Shown piece by piece: positions 24,228 through 32,814 of a stretch of DNA of 33,751 nt (position 1 is the first letter of the stretch; each line of letters starts with the position of its first letter). Origin of the DNA: Cupriavidus sp. 2SB (lineage in GTDB: Bacteria > Pseudomonadota > Gammaproteobacteria > Burkholderiales > Burkholderiaceae); contig NZ_SCMX01000071.1 of NCBI RefSeq assembly GCF_005503625.1, forward strand, positions 1 to 33,751. Direction: 5' to 3'. A program made the translations under genes and the position numbers. Below the pieces are notes generated by a model. The model searched no databases. It had not been told where the DNA came from and saw only the letters and a list, made by a program, of their open reading frames with translations.

Positions 24228-25130
24228 CTACCGTCGCTGCGCCAGGACGATGCCTGCTGCAATGAACACCAGTCCGGCCGCGTGATACCAGCGCGGCCAG
24301 TCGCCCAGCAGCAGCGTGGAAAGCAGGGCGGCAAACAATGGCGTCAACGTGATGAAGAAGACCGGCAACTGCGCACCGGCCCGCGCGATGGCGCGATCCC
24401 AGATGAAGTACGCCATCAGCGACGGGATGGTGGCCACATAGAGCAGGATGCCCGCGACCTTCGGGTTCCAGTGCAGCGCATGATCGAGCGTGGCCAGTTC
24501 CCACGCGGTGAACGGCAGGCTGACGATGGCTCCCACCACGATCTGCGCGAACAGCAGTACGGGCAACGGCAGGTCGGGGCGCTGCTTGCGCAGCAGCCAT
24601 GTGTAGGCACTCCACGTGACCGTGGCGGCCAGCATGAACAAATCGCCCGCCACGAAATCGAGTTGCGCCAAGCGTCCCAGTTCGCCCCGCACCAGCACAA
24701 ACGACACGCCGACCAGACACAGCAGCGCCCCGGCAACGTGCCAGCCTTTCACACGTTCGCCAAAGAACAATGCGCCGATGATCAGCAAAAACAGCGGCGT
24801 GGACGCGCCAATCAGTGTGACGTTGATCGGCGTGGAGGTGGTCAGCGCCAGATACTGGAACGCGTTGTAGCTGGCAATCGACAGCGCACCCATGGCGCAG
24901 AGCACCCCCGCATGCTGCCGGAGCGCGGCACGGTGTGTCACCACGCCGCGCCATGCATACGGCGCCAGCAGCAGCCCGGCCAGTACCCATCGCACAAAAT
25001 TCAACGTGATGGGCGGAATGGTGCCAGCGGCGAGGCGTCCGACGATGGCATTGCCAGCCCAGGCCAGCGGCGGGAATGTGAGCAGGAACAGCGTGGTGAG
25101 GTCGATGCGGCGGCGGGTGGTGCTGGGCAT
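24228..25130 (-). CDS. EamA/DMT-family exporter
   Basis: A 300-residue membrane protein with ten hydrophobic segments in two EamA repeats (PPLAWAGNAIVGRLAAGTIPPITLNFVRW; later TLTPLFAALLSTLLLGDWPRWYHAAGLVFIAAGIVL). The family exports amino acids, nucleotides or other metabolites; the substrate cannot be told here. I placed the start at ATG 25130 (MPSTTRRRIDL); an in-frame ATG 10 codons upstream (25160) is equally open, and neither has a clear ribosome site. It is convergent with the M20 peptidase and downstream of a palindromic repeat. Confidence 0.88.
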   Translation of the reverse strand: MPSTTRRRIDLTTLFLLTFPPLAWAGNAIVGRLAAGTIPPITLNFVRWVLAGLLLAPYAWRGVVTHRAALRQHAGVLCAMGALSIASYNAFQYLALTTSTPINVTLIGASTPLFLLIIGALFFGERVKGWHVAGALLCLVGVSFVLVRGELGRLAQLDFVAGDLFMLAATVTWSAYTWLLRKQRPDLPLPVLLFAQIVVGAIVSLPFTAWELATLDHALHWNPKVAGILLYVATIPSLMAYFIWDRAIARAGAQLPVFFITLTPLFAALLSTLLLGDWPRWYHAAGLVFIAAGIVLAQRR

Positions 25131-25213
25131 GACAGCAGGGGAGGGAAGGAGGTTCGGCATTATCCGCGATTGTGGGGATGTGCGTGTCGTAAAGCCAAAG
25201 CCGCTTGTTATGC

Positions 25214-25246
25214 GCTCCCCTCTCCCATGAAGTGGGAGAGGGGAGC
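25214..25246. repeat. Palindromic repeat, single copy
   Basis: Perfect 14-bp arms GCTCCCCTCTCCCA (25214-25227) and TGGGAGAGGGGAGC (25233-25246) around TGAAG. It is an inverted, slightly diverged copy of the second half of the elements at 9169-9195 and 11697-11723. It lies 14 bp past the stop of the ACBP-fused hydrolase. No T-run follows on the minus strand. Confidence 0.8.
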
Positions 25247-25260
25247 AAACAAAACCAACC

Positions 25261-26748
25261 CTACACCGCCACCGTCTCCCGCGCCTTCAGTTCCGCTACC
25301 AGCTCGACATACTTCTGCATGGCATCCGTCGCATCGGTGCCCTTGCGGGCCGACCACGCGTCCCACTTTGCGCGGCCCACCATGTCCATCATGCCGGGGC
25401 GCTCGCCGGTGACGTCGCCGACACTGCCCTGCTTGTAGAGCGAGTACAGCGCCAGCAGCGTGTCGTTGTCCGGCGCCTGGCGCAGCGTTTTGGAGCCGGC
25501 GGCGGCATCGGCAAACGCCTTCTCCAGTGCCGTTGGCCCGTCGGTGGCGGGTGCGCCGCCGAAGTAACGGTCTTCCGCCGCTACGTCGTCCGGAAACCAT
25601 CGCACTTCGAGCAGCTTGCCCGCGCGCAGCGCCACGGCCAGTACGCCCGGCGAGGCCAGTGCGTTGCCGGCCTGCAGCGTTGCGGGCAGCACCGCCACGC
25701 CGGCGTTCAGGCTTGGTATGCCGAAGGCGCTGAAGCGTAGCGGCGGGTCCGACTGCGCCCAGCGCTTGAGCCGTGCCAGTCCCTTGCTGCCGCGCCACGC
25801 ACCCGAGGTCCGGTTGGCGCCCGGCTGCAACCATGCAAAGTCTGGAATGCCTGCCGCAAAGAGCGCGGCAAAATCGCCGGCTTCCAGCCACTGGCGCACC
25901 GTGCCGAGCAGCGTCACGATGTCGGCAGGCGCCATGGCGGCATCCACCGGTCCCATGCCCAGCGACGCCGCCGTGGTGGCATCGAGGAACTCCAGTACGT
26001 TCCGCGCCACGATTTCCCGATCGTTGTCCACGCAGACCATGTGATAGCTGTCTTCCAGCACCACCATCCGGGCGAGTCCCGCGCGCGTCTTGCCGCCGAT
26101 ATGTTCCACGAGATAGGACGCCGAGCGCAGGCTGGTCAGTTCGTCCTCGCGCGCGTGTACGACCAGCGTCGGACAGACGATCCGTTCGAGCCCGCTCATC
26201 ACGAATGCGCGCAGGCGGTCTACCTCGCGGATACAGGCCAGCGGCACCCAGCCATAGTGGAAATTCTCGCCCCGCTCGAACTTGGCCTTGACGATGGCGC
26301 GCAACTGCTCGTTCTTGATGCCGTAGGGGTCTTCCTCCATAACCTTCATGCGCGCCGGCACGCCGGGTACGTGGTAGAGCAGGGCGCGTGCGGCGCGATA
26401 CCAGGGTGTGGCCCACCCATCGATGTAGACCGGCGGCGCCAGCACCACAAGCTTGCCCTTGGCGTGGCGCTCGCGCTTGGCGGTCTCCACGGCCAGCAGC
26501 GAACCCATGCACATGCCCATCAGGTGCAGCACGTCGTGCTGGTCGCGCACTTCCAGGTACTTCGCGCGGACGGCGTCGAGCCAGTCTTCGACCCGCACAT
26601 CGGCCAGATCCTCGGGCTGCGTGCCATGCCCCGGCAGCGTGAGCGAGTGGGTGACGAAGCCAGCGTTTTTGAGCCGCTTGTGCATGGACCCGAGGTCGTA
26701 CTGGGTGCCGCCGAGCCCATGGATCAGGAACACGCCGGGTTCACGCAT
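25261..26748 (-). CDS. Alpha/beta hydrolase (Cys nucleophile) - NTF2-like - acyl-CoA-binding fusion
   Basis: A 495-residue three-part protein. Residues 1-260 are an alpha/beta hydrolase with an oxyanion turn HGLGG and a nucleophile elbow GMCMG, where Cys80 replaces the usual Ser as in PHA synthases. The acid is likely in VVHAREDEL (~202) and the His in LEDSYHMV (~237). About 275-395 looks NTF2/SnoaL-like (LGTVRQWLEAGDFAALF, GAWRGSKGLARLKRW). About 408-490 is a full acyl-CoA-binding domain with all ligand residues (LYSLYKQGSVGD, AKWDAW, DAMQKYVEL). It may act on acyl-CoA or polyester substrates. It overlaps the MASE1-PAS gene by 8 bp. Confidence 0.88.
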   Translation of the reverse strand: MREPGVFLIHGLGGTQYDLGSMHKRLKNAGFVTHSLTLPGHGTQPEDLADVRVEDWLDAVRAKYLEVRDQHDVLHLMGMCMGSLLAVETAKRERHAKGKLVVLAPPVYIDGWATPWYRAARALLYHVPGVPARMKVMEEDPYGIKNEQLRAIVKAKFERGENFHYGWVPLACIREVDRLRAFVMSGLERIVCPTLVVHAREDELTSLRSASYLVEHIGGKTRAGLARMVVLEDSYHMVCVDNDREIVARNVLEFLDATTAASLGMGPVDAAMAPADIVTLLGTVRQWLEAGDFAALFAAGIPDFAWLQPGANRTSGAWRGSKGLARLKRWAQSDPPLRFSAFGIPSLNAGVAVLPATLQAGNALASPGVLAVALRAGKLLEVRWFPDDVAAEDRYFGGAPATDGPTALEKAFADAAAGSKTLRQAPDNDTLLALYSLYKQGSVGDVTGERPGMMDMVGRAKWDAWSARKGTDATDAMQKYVELVAELKARETVAV

Positions 26749-28030
26749 GCTGCGCTCCGCTCGCCATGCGCAGCAGGCATGCCACGCGCTCCACGGCACC
26801 ATCGGGGCCGCGTACCGGCGCCAGGCGTGCCTGGACGTGAAGGTTGCGGCCGTCGAGATGCACCTCGTAGGCGTCGTTGCTGGTGTCGTGCCGGCCGCTG
26901 GCCACGGCGTCCCAGCCCGCCTGTGCGAAGGGGCGGTTGGCCGCGTCCACACGGTCGAGCCAGTCGCGGATATTGCGCAACTGGGTAGCTTCCGGTCCCA
27001 GCACTGCATGGGCCGATTCGCCCCAGACCGCCGCACCGGTGACGGCATCGAACTCCACGCTGGCCACGCCCGTGGCCTGCAAGGTGCGCTCGTAGCGCAA
27101 CTGCCACTCGCGGGCCGTGGTCAGCGCCAGCCGGCGCGCCTCGTTGAGGGCGCGCCCCACGAGCAGCAGCACCGCCCAGACCCAGACGTAGGCCTGCACC
27201 TCGATCACGGCTTCGCCCTGGAATCCCTCATTGGCCGCGAAGGGGCCGCCGCCGTTGGCGGTCAGCCAGATGATCAGCACCGCGCCCACCAACGTGGCCA
27301 CCGATCCGCCGCGCGGCCCCCAGAACATCGACGCCAGCAGCAGGAACGGCATCGGCAGGTAGGTCAGGGTAGGGGCGATGCTGTCGAACCGGAAGTGCAT
27401 GCTCCGATGAAATACGACAAGTGTGGTCAGCAGGAACAATGCAAACATGGCCGCCCCCGCACCGAACTGCTTCATCGGCATGCCGCCTGAGCGCTTGATC
27501 GCAAAGCCACGAAAACCGGTAATGACGGGCGAGACGAGCAGGATGCCGACGATGGTAGAGAAAGCCCACGCGCGCCACTCGGCGGCAAAGGTCTGGGTAT
27601 CCGGCCGAAGCCAGCGCCAGAACTCGTTGGCCAGCGTGGCGCCCACCACGCCGGTGACAACGGCGCCGGTCACCATCAGGGCCGCCTGCAGCAAGGGCTG
27701 TGGCGGTTCGCGCTGGCCGCGCGTGGCCATCCACGCGCCCAGCGCAATGGTGCCCGTCTCGATGGCCGCGAACACGACGGCGGCCACCACGTCCAGGTCA
27801 TGGGCCGCCAGCCCCCAGAGCAGCGACGCCAGGGCGGTGCCCACCAGCACGGCCATCCGGCGGCCCGGTGCACAGGCCAGCCAGGCGCCAAAGCTGACCC
27901 CGGAGGCCAGCCAGACCGCGATGGCCTGCGTCTCGCTGGCGGACATCGCGCTCGACAGGGCGCCGACGGCGAGATAGGCCACGGTCACTATCGTTGCCAC
28001 CCCTATGAACCGGCTGCCTGCTGACTGCAT
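26741..28030 (-). CDS. MASE1-PAS membrane sensor without output domain
   Basis: A 429-residue protein. Residues 1-300 are a MASE1-type membrane domain of about eight helices (IAVWLASGVSFGAWLACAPGRR, TGVVGATLANEFWRW, YLPMPFLLLASMFWGPRGG). About 315-425 is a PAS domain (LQATGVASVEFDAVTGAAVWGESAHAVLG, then LHVQARLAPVRGPDGAVERVACLL). MASE1-PAS modules normally precede a GGDEF, EAL or kinase domain, but here the frame stops right after PAS. Its end overlaps the start of the ACBP-fused hydrolase, so the two are coupled and may work as sensor and effector. A 17-bp dyad lies upstream. Confidence 0.82.
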   Translation of the reverse strand: MQSAGSRFIGVATIVTVAYLAVGALSSAMSASETQAIAVWLASGVSFGAWLACAPGRRMAVLVGTALASLLWGLAAHDLDVVAAVVFAAIETGTIALGAWMATRGQREPPQPLLQAALMVTGAVVTGVVGATLANEFWRWLRPDTQTFAAEWRAWAFSTIVGILLVSPVITGFRGFAIKRSGGMPMKQFGAGAAMFALFLLTTLVVFHRSMHFRFDSIAPTLTYLPMPFLLLASMFWGPRGGSVATLVGAVLIIWLTANGGGPFAANEGFQGEAVIEVQAYVWVWAVLLLVGRALNEARRLALTTAREWQLRYERTLQATGVASVEFDAVTGAAVWGESAHAVLGPEATQLRNIRDWLDRVDAANRPFAQAGWDAVASGRHDTSNDAYEVHLDGRNLHVQARLAPVRGPDGAVERVACLLRMASGAQHA

Positions 28031-28074
28031 GGGTCTCTCCTGGGACGGATGGCCTGCATCGGAAGGGCCGGCAT

Positions 28075-28091
28075 GCCCGGCACTGCCGGGC
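28075..28091. promoter_or_regulatory. Dyad between divergent MASE1-PAS and HdeD-like genes
   Basis: GCCCGGCA-C-TGCCGGGC, perfect 8-bp arms around one base, in the 148-bp gap between divergent genes. It could serve as a shared operator. No regulator gene is adjacent. Confidence 0.35.
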
Positions 28092-28143
28092 GGCGGCGAT
28101 GTGACGATAGTAGTACAAGGTCGCGCAGGCGCAACGTTGTGGC

Positions 28144-28149
28144 TAGAAT
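28144..28149 (+). promoter_or_regulatory. Putative -10 of the HdeD-like gene
   Basis: TAGAAT matches the -10 consensus at 5 of 6 positions, 29 bp before the ATG at 28179. The -35 region is weak. Confidence 0.3.
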
Positions 28150-28178
28150 CCGCGAGGAGACCGTCGCCTGGGGAAACG

Positions 28179-29639
28179 ATGATCCGCCTCGTGCTGATCC
28201 TGTTGGGGTTCGACTATCTGCGCGAGCGCGCGCGGGGGATGTTCTGGCTCGGCATCGCGTTTCTTGCGGCCGGCGTGGCGTTGTTCGTCGATGGCCTCGA
28301 CAGCGCGCGGTTCTTTCCGCTGGAACTGTTCGCCATGCTGCTGCTCCTGGCCGGCGTGGGCACGCTTGTGGTGGCCTTTGTCGGGGCCGGCGGCATGCGT
28401 GCCATGCGCATCTTCAAGGCACTGTCGCTCTGCCTGGCAGCATCGCTGGTGCTGGCGGGCCACCATCACGGCAATTTCTGGCTGTCGATGATCTTCGGCA
28501 CGCTGTTCCTGGTCGATGGCCTGCTGCAGTGCGTCTCGGCCAGCGTGGTGCGGTTTCCGCGATGGCGCTGGGCCGTGGGCATGGGCGTGCTGGAAATCCT
28601 GATTGCTATCTTCTTCTATCAGCCCTGGCCCACACATTACGCGGGCACCGTGCCCTATGCGCTGTCGATGTGGCTGCTGTTCGGCGGCTGGAGCATGGTC
28701 ATGCTGGCCTACCGGGCCATGCGCGTCCCGGAGACCGCCACCATCGAAAGCCTGATGCACGGTCCGCGTCGCCGCCAGGGCCGGGTGGAGCCGCAGGAGC
28801 GCCGTACCGCGCCGCCGCTCTGGGCGGCCGATGCCGAACAGGCGCCCGTGCACAAGGTCACCAAGACGCTGCTGTTTCCGCCGCCCCGCCACGTGCCCCC
28901 GGTGGCCGACACGGGCGCGCCGGCACTGACCGTTCATGTCTGGACGCCCTCGGGCGCCGGGCAGCGGCTGCGCCGCCGGCCGCTGATCGATCGCTATATC
29001 GCGGCTGTGGACGCGAATGGCGCGATCTGGACGGGGCACACGGCGCTGGAGTCTCCCGAGGGCATCTACATCAGCTTTGATCCGGCAGAACCGCTGAGCC
29101 GTACGCCCGAAAGCGTGACGCAGGCGTTGCGCGCCTCGGCGGACAACGACGTGGCCGGCATGTTCGAGTCGGATTACGCGTCCGAGGCGGCCCGGCGCGG
29201 AGAGTCCACGGCGCGCGTGCATCTGCGCAACTACGACGCCGCGCGACTGGAACGCTTCTGGCACGCGTGGAGCGCTGACACCACCTACAACCTGACCTAC
29301 CGGAACTGTGCGGTCAGCGTGGCCAGTGCGCTGGAGGCTGCGGTGGAAGGGGCGCTGATGCGGCAGCGCGGCAATCGCCACACGTGGGGCTTGCTGCTGC
29401 AGGTCATGCTGACGCCAGAGTTATGGCTGGCGGCGCAGATCCGCAAGCGCGGCAAGACCATGGCGTGGACACCCGGACTGGTGCGCGACTATGCACGCGC
29501 GCTGAGTCTGCTCGTGGACACGCACGGGCACGCCAGGGCCGGGTGGCGTCTGGGGAGACTGGGCCTGCCCGTGCTGAAACGGCTGTGGACGCAACGCCGG
29601 CAATGGCGGCGCGACGACGGAGAGGGGCAGGCGGGCTGA
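28179..29639 (+). CDS. HdeD-like membrane protein with C-terminal permuted papain-type domain
   Basis: A 486-residue protein. Residues 1-190 hold six hydrophobic helices in HdeD/DUF308 style (FWLGIAFLAAGVALFVDGL, FWLSMIFGTLFLVDGLLQC, WAVGMGVLEILIAIFFYQPW). After a Pro/Arg-rich linker (~190-250), the C-terminal domain has TGHTALESPEGIYISFDP with His287 and, later, YNLTYRNCAVSVASALE with Cys377. The order His then Cys, in a strand-then-helix setting, recalls permuted NlpC/P60-like thiol hydrolases; this is inference. I chose ATG 28179 (MIRLVLILLGFDYLRER) with GGGGA upstream; a longer in-frame ORF from 28005 overlaps the divergent gene. Confidence 0.8.
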   Translation: MIRLVLILLGFDYLRERARGMFWLGIAFLAAGVALFVDGLDSARFFPLELFAMLLLLAGVGTLVVAFVGAGGMRAMRIFKALSLCLAASLVLAGHHHGNFWLSMIFGTLFLVDGLLQCVSASVVRFPRWRWAVGMGVLEILIAIFFYQPWPTHYAGTVPYALSMWLLFGGWSMVMLAYRAMRVPETATIESLMHGPRRRQGRVEPQERRTAPPLWAADAEQAPVHKVTKTLLFPPPRHVPPVADTGAPALTVHVWTPSGAGQRLRRRPLIDRYIAAVDANGAIWTGHTALESPEGIYISFDPAEPLSRTPESVTQALRASADNDVAGMFESDYASEAARRGESTARVHLRNYDAARLERFWHAWSADTTYNLTYRNCAVSVASALEAAVEGALMRQRGNRHTWGLLLQVMLTPELWLAAQIRKRGKTMAWTPGLVRDYARALSLLVDTHGHARAGWRLGRLGLPVLKRLWTQRRQWRRDDGEGQAG

Positions 29640-29670
29640 CCGCGCATGCGATCCGGGCCACAGCGGGCCC

Positions 29671-30735
29671 CTAGCGCCGGAACCAGATCATCGACAACCC
29701 GCCCGCCAGCAACAGCAGCGCGGCCGCCGCCGCTGCAAGCAGGGCGCTGACTTCCGTTTCCTTCCGTTCGAGTGCGAAGCGTGCACTGAGTTGGCGGTAC
29801 ACCTGCGACAGGTCGGCTGCCGATCCGGCCTGGAAGTATTCGCCACCGGTCATCGTCGCCACGGCGCGCAATGAAGGTTCGTCGAGTTGCATGAAGTAGG
29901 ACAGGCTGGGCTCGCCGGCGGCGCCGCCCTGCGCGGAGCCGAAACCTACCGTGTAGACGCGCACGCCGCGCTGGGCGGCCATGCGGGCAGCGTCGATGGG
30001 ATCGGGGCCGGTGGTGCGGCGGCCATCGCTGAGCAGGATGATCGCGCCATGGCGATAGGAGCCGGGCTGCACGGGCGGGCGCTCCTGCTCGCGCTTGCGG
30101 GCGGCATCGGCGGCAGCGGCTTCGTCCAGCGGACCGGTGCGGGCGCCGAAGCGCGACGCTTCGGTGCTGAACAGGATCGTCTCCAGGTCGATGCCGTCAT
30201 CGGGGAACAGCACGGCCAGTGACTGGATCAGCCCGCTGCCCGTGGCGGTGCCGCGCTGCAACTGAAAGCGGTCGATGGCGTCGATCATGTCCTGCCGGTT
30301 GCCCGTGGGGGGCAGGACCACCGTGGCTGTGCCGGCAAACGACACGATGCCCAGCCGCACGCTGGCGGGCAATCCCACAATCAGGTCGCGCGCGGCTTGT
30401 TGCGCTGCGGTGATGCGCGTCGGGGCCACATCGGTGGCTTCCATGCTGCGCGAGACATCCATCGCCAGCACCAGTGTGATGACATCGGAAGGCAACGTGA
30501 CCGTCGCCATGGGTCGTGCGCACGCAATCAGTGCAGCGGCGAGGCCAAGCAGGCAGAGCGTAGGAGGAATATGACGCCGGATGCGCTGGCGCGGACCCAG
30601 CGCAGCGCGCGGCAATGCAAGGCTTGCATAGAGCACGGCGCCCTTCTTGCGCCGGGCGATCAGATACAGGTAGGCGGCCACCAGCAGTGGGAGCGCCAGC
30701 AACAGCCAGAGCACTTGTGGCCAGAGAAACTGCAT
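29671..30735 (-). CDS. VWA-domain membrane protein (BatA-like)
   Basis: A 354-residue protein. Two N-terminal TM helices (8-26 and ~57-75, the second ending in the ACARP motif) precede a von Willebrand A domain (~85-310), and a C-terminal TM helix sits at ~330-348. The metal-ion site DVSRS (Asp93, Ser95, Ser97) is intact. The layout matches BatA of Bacteroides aerotolerance operons and the VWA partners of MoxR ATPases. It normally follows MoxR and DUF58 genes; here it is divergent from them. AAGGAG 6 nt upstream fixes ATG 30735. An unusual insert (~188-215, EQERPPVQPGSYRH) is in the VWA domain. Confidence 0.92.
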   Translation of the reverse strand: MQFLWPQVLWLLLALPLLVAAYLYLIARRKKGAVLYASLALPRAALGPRQRIRRHIPPTLCLLGLAAALIACARPMATVTLPSDVITLVLAMDVSRSMEATDVAPTRITAAQQAARDLIVGLPASVRLGIVSFAGTATVVLPPTGNRQDMIDAIDRFQLQRGTATGSGLIQSLAVLFPDDGIDLETILFSTEASRFGARTGPLDEAAAADAARKREQERPPVQPGSYRHGAIILLSDGRRTTGPDPIDAARMAAQRGVRVYTVGFGSAQGGAAGEPSLSYFMQLDEPSLRAVATMTGGEYFQAGSAADLSQVYRQLSARFALERKETEVSALLAAAAAALLLLAGGLSMIWFRR

Positions 30736-30803
30736 GCCCTGCTCCTTGGCGCGTGGTTAAGAGGATGGTACTGTATTTTCCAGGGCACGAAGGGAGGGCT
30801 GCC

Positions 30804-31784
30804 ATGAAGCGGATGACGATCTACGGATGTGTCGCAGCAGCCCTTGCACTTGCCCTCGCTGCCGGCGGCGCCTCCCTGTACCTGGCCCAGCCGGCTAAGC
30901 GGACCCTGACGCAGGCCGATATCGACGCGGCCGTGCTCCACACCCTACAGACCAAGACCCTGCCATCGCGGCCGGCCCGTGCGGCGGAAGCTGTACGCGA
31001 ATCCGTGGTCGAGGTCATGAGCTATTCCCCGAAGGAAAAGCCAGCCAAGGCAACGCCGTCCCCCGAGGCGAAGCGCGAGCCGCCCCCGCGCAAGGGGCCG
31101 CAAGCCTATCCGCAGCATAAGTCGCCGCCGCGCGCCTCACCCGGCCCGTCGAAGAAGGCGACGCCCGCGCCAGCCCCCGCACCATCCCCGCGCGAGGAAT
31201 CGGCACAGGCCGATCCGCAGAAGGAAAGCCCTGCCGAACGTGACGAGGCTGGCCATATCGGCTCCGGCGTGGTGGTGACCGAAAGCGGCATGATCATGAC
31301 GAGCTACCACGTGGTGGCCGATGCGCGGCGCATTCAGGTGAGGTTCCACAACGGCCAGACGGCTGACGCCACGCTGGCGCAGGCCATTCCCGAGAAAGAC
31401 CTCGCCATCCTCAAGCCTGTGTCCATTCCCGATGACCTGCCCGCTGCGGTGCTCGGTTCCAGCAACGACCTGGCGCCGGGCAGCGAGGTGGTGGCGGTGG
31501 GCTTCCCGTTCGGGATCGGGCCGTCGATATCGGCGGGCGTGGTATCGGGACTCGACCGCGAGTTCGTCTCGCCGGACCGCAGGCAAAAGCTCGACAAGCT
31601 CATCCAGTTCGACGCTGCGGCGAACCCCGGCAACTCGGGCGGGCCACTCGTGAACATGAATGGCGAGGTGGTGGGCATCGTCACTGCCATCCTCAACCCG
31701 AATCAGAGCGGCACCTTCATCGGCATCGGCTTTGCGATCACCATCGAAAGCGCCGGCGCTGCCATCGGATCTTCACCCTTCTAA
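30804..31784 (+). CDS. Trypsin-like serine protease (HtrA/S1C type, no PDZ), membrane-anchored
   Basis: A 326-residue protein. Residues 1-28 form a signal-anchor (TIYGCVAAALALALAAGGASLYL), followed by a helical segment and a Pro/Lys/Ala-rich linker (~70-145). The protease domain starts at GSGVVVTESGMIMTSYHVV and has the triad His169, Asp199 (EKDLAIL) and Ser278 (GNSGGPL). The chain ends soon after the last strand, with no PDZ domain as in DegP. It probably works in the periplasm. GGGAGG precedes ATG 30804. MoxR follows after 16 bp, so it opens the protease-moxR-DUF58 operon. Confidence 0.92.
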   Translation: MKRMTIYGCVAAALALALAAGGASLYLAQPAKRTLTQADIDAAVLHTLQTKTLPSRPARAAEAVRESVVEVMSYSPKEKPAKATPSPEAKREPPPRKGPQAYPQHKSPPRASPGPSKKATPAPAPAPSPREESAQADPQKESPAERDEAGHIGSGVVVTESGMIMTSYHVVADARRIQVRFHNGQTADATLAQAIPEKDLAILKPVSIPDDLPAAVLGSSNDLAPGSEVVAVGFPFGIGPSISAGVVSGLDREFVSPDRRQKLDKLIQFDAAANPGNSGGPLVNMNGEVVGIVTAILNPNQSGTFIGIGFAITIESAGAAIGSSPF

Positions 31785-31800
31785 ACAAACGCGGGGGCCT

Positions 31801-32814
31801 ATGAACGACCAAGCACGGGACGCTGTGGACAGCGCCAACCTGATGGAACGCCTGCTGTTCGAGGTGAAACGCGTGGTGGTGGGGCAGGATCACTTTCTCG
31901 AACGCGTGCTGGTGGGGATGCTCGCCGGCGGGCACCTGCTGGTGGAAGGCGTGCCGGGACTCGCCAAGACACTCACGGTCAACACGCTGGCGCGCACCAT
32001 GAGCGGCACGTTCAAGCGCATCCAGTTCACGCCCGACCTGCTGCCTGCCGATCTCGTCGGCACGCGCATGTACAACCAGGGCACGGGCGAATTCTCCACG
32101 GTGCGCGGGCCGGTGTTCGCCAACCTGCTGCTGGCCGACGAAATCAACCGCGCGCCGGCCAAGGTGCAGAGCGCGCTGCTGGAGGTGATGCAGGAGAAGC
32201 AGGTCACGATTGCGGGTGAGAGCCACCGCGTACCCACACCGTTCCTGGTCATGGCGACGCAGAACCCGATCGAGACCGAGGGCACCTATCCGCTGCCCGA
32301 GGCGCAGGTGGACCGCTTCATGATGAAGGTGCTGGTGGGCTACCCAAGCGAGGAAGAAGAGGTGGTCATCGTGAACCGCGTGACGGGACCCCGTATCGGC
32401 GTGGGTGCCATCGCCACGCCCGAGCAGCTGGCGGGCCTGCAGGAGGCGTGCCGCAAGGTCTACGTCGATCCCGGGCTGATCCAGTACGCGGTGCGCGTGG
32501 TCGCGGCCACGCGCAAGCCCAGCGCCTATGGGCTGGAGGACCTGGACCGCTACGTGACATACGGCGCCAGCCCGCGCGCCACCATCGGCCTGATCGAAGG
32601 GGCGCGCGCACTGGCTTTCCTGCGTGCCCGGCACTACGCGCTGCCCGAGGACGTGGTGGATCTGGTGCCCGATGTGCTGCGCCATCGGCTGGTGCTGTCC
32701 TACGAGGCGATGTCCGATGGCGTGACCGCCGACCAGCTTGTCCACCGCATCCTGCAGGCGCTGCCGATGCCAGAACGGCCGCTGGAATCCCATGTTCAGG
32801 CGCTGGCTCGATAA
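31801..32814 (+). CDS. MoxR-family AAA+ ATPase
   Basis: A 337-residue AAA+ ATPase. Walker A is GVPGLAKT, Walker B is LLADEINRAPAKVQSALLEVMQEKQV, and the sensor region includes VMATQNPIETEGTYPLPEAQVDRF, characteristic of MoxR. The C-terminal lid contains SPRATIGLIEGARALAFL. MoxR proteins act as chaperone-like remodelers together with VWA and DUF58 proteins at the envelope. GGGGG lies just upstream of ATG 31801. The DUF58 gene starts inside its 3' end, an overlap of 23 bp. Confidence 0.95.
   Translation: MNDQARDAVDSANLMERLLFEVKRVVVGQDHFLERVLVGMLAGGHLLVEGVPGLAKTLTVNTLARTMSGTFKRIQFTPDLLPADLVGTRMYNQGTGEFSTVRGPVFANLLLADEINRAPAKVQSALLEVMQEKQVTIAGESHRVPTPFLVMATQNPIETEGTYPLPEAQVDRFMMKVLVGYPSEEEEVVIVNRVTGPRIGVGAIATPEQLAGLQEACRKVYVDPGLIQYAVRVVAATRKPSAYGLEDLDRYVTYGASPRATIGLIEGARALAFLRARHYALPEDVVDLVPDVLRHRLVLSYEAMSDGVTADQLVHRILQALPMPERPLESHVQALAR

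Noticed and set aside
25208..26512. 434-codon minus frame overlapping the ACBP-fused hydrolase
   Set aside because: Same strand but a different frame; Arg/Gly/Ala-rich without motifs, whereas the other frame gives recognisable domains.
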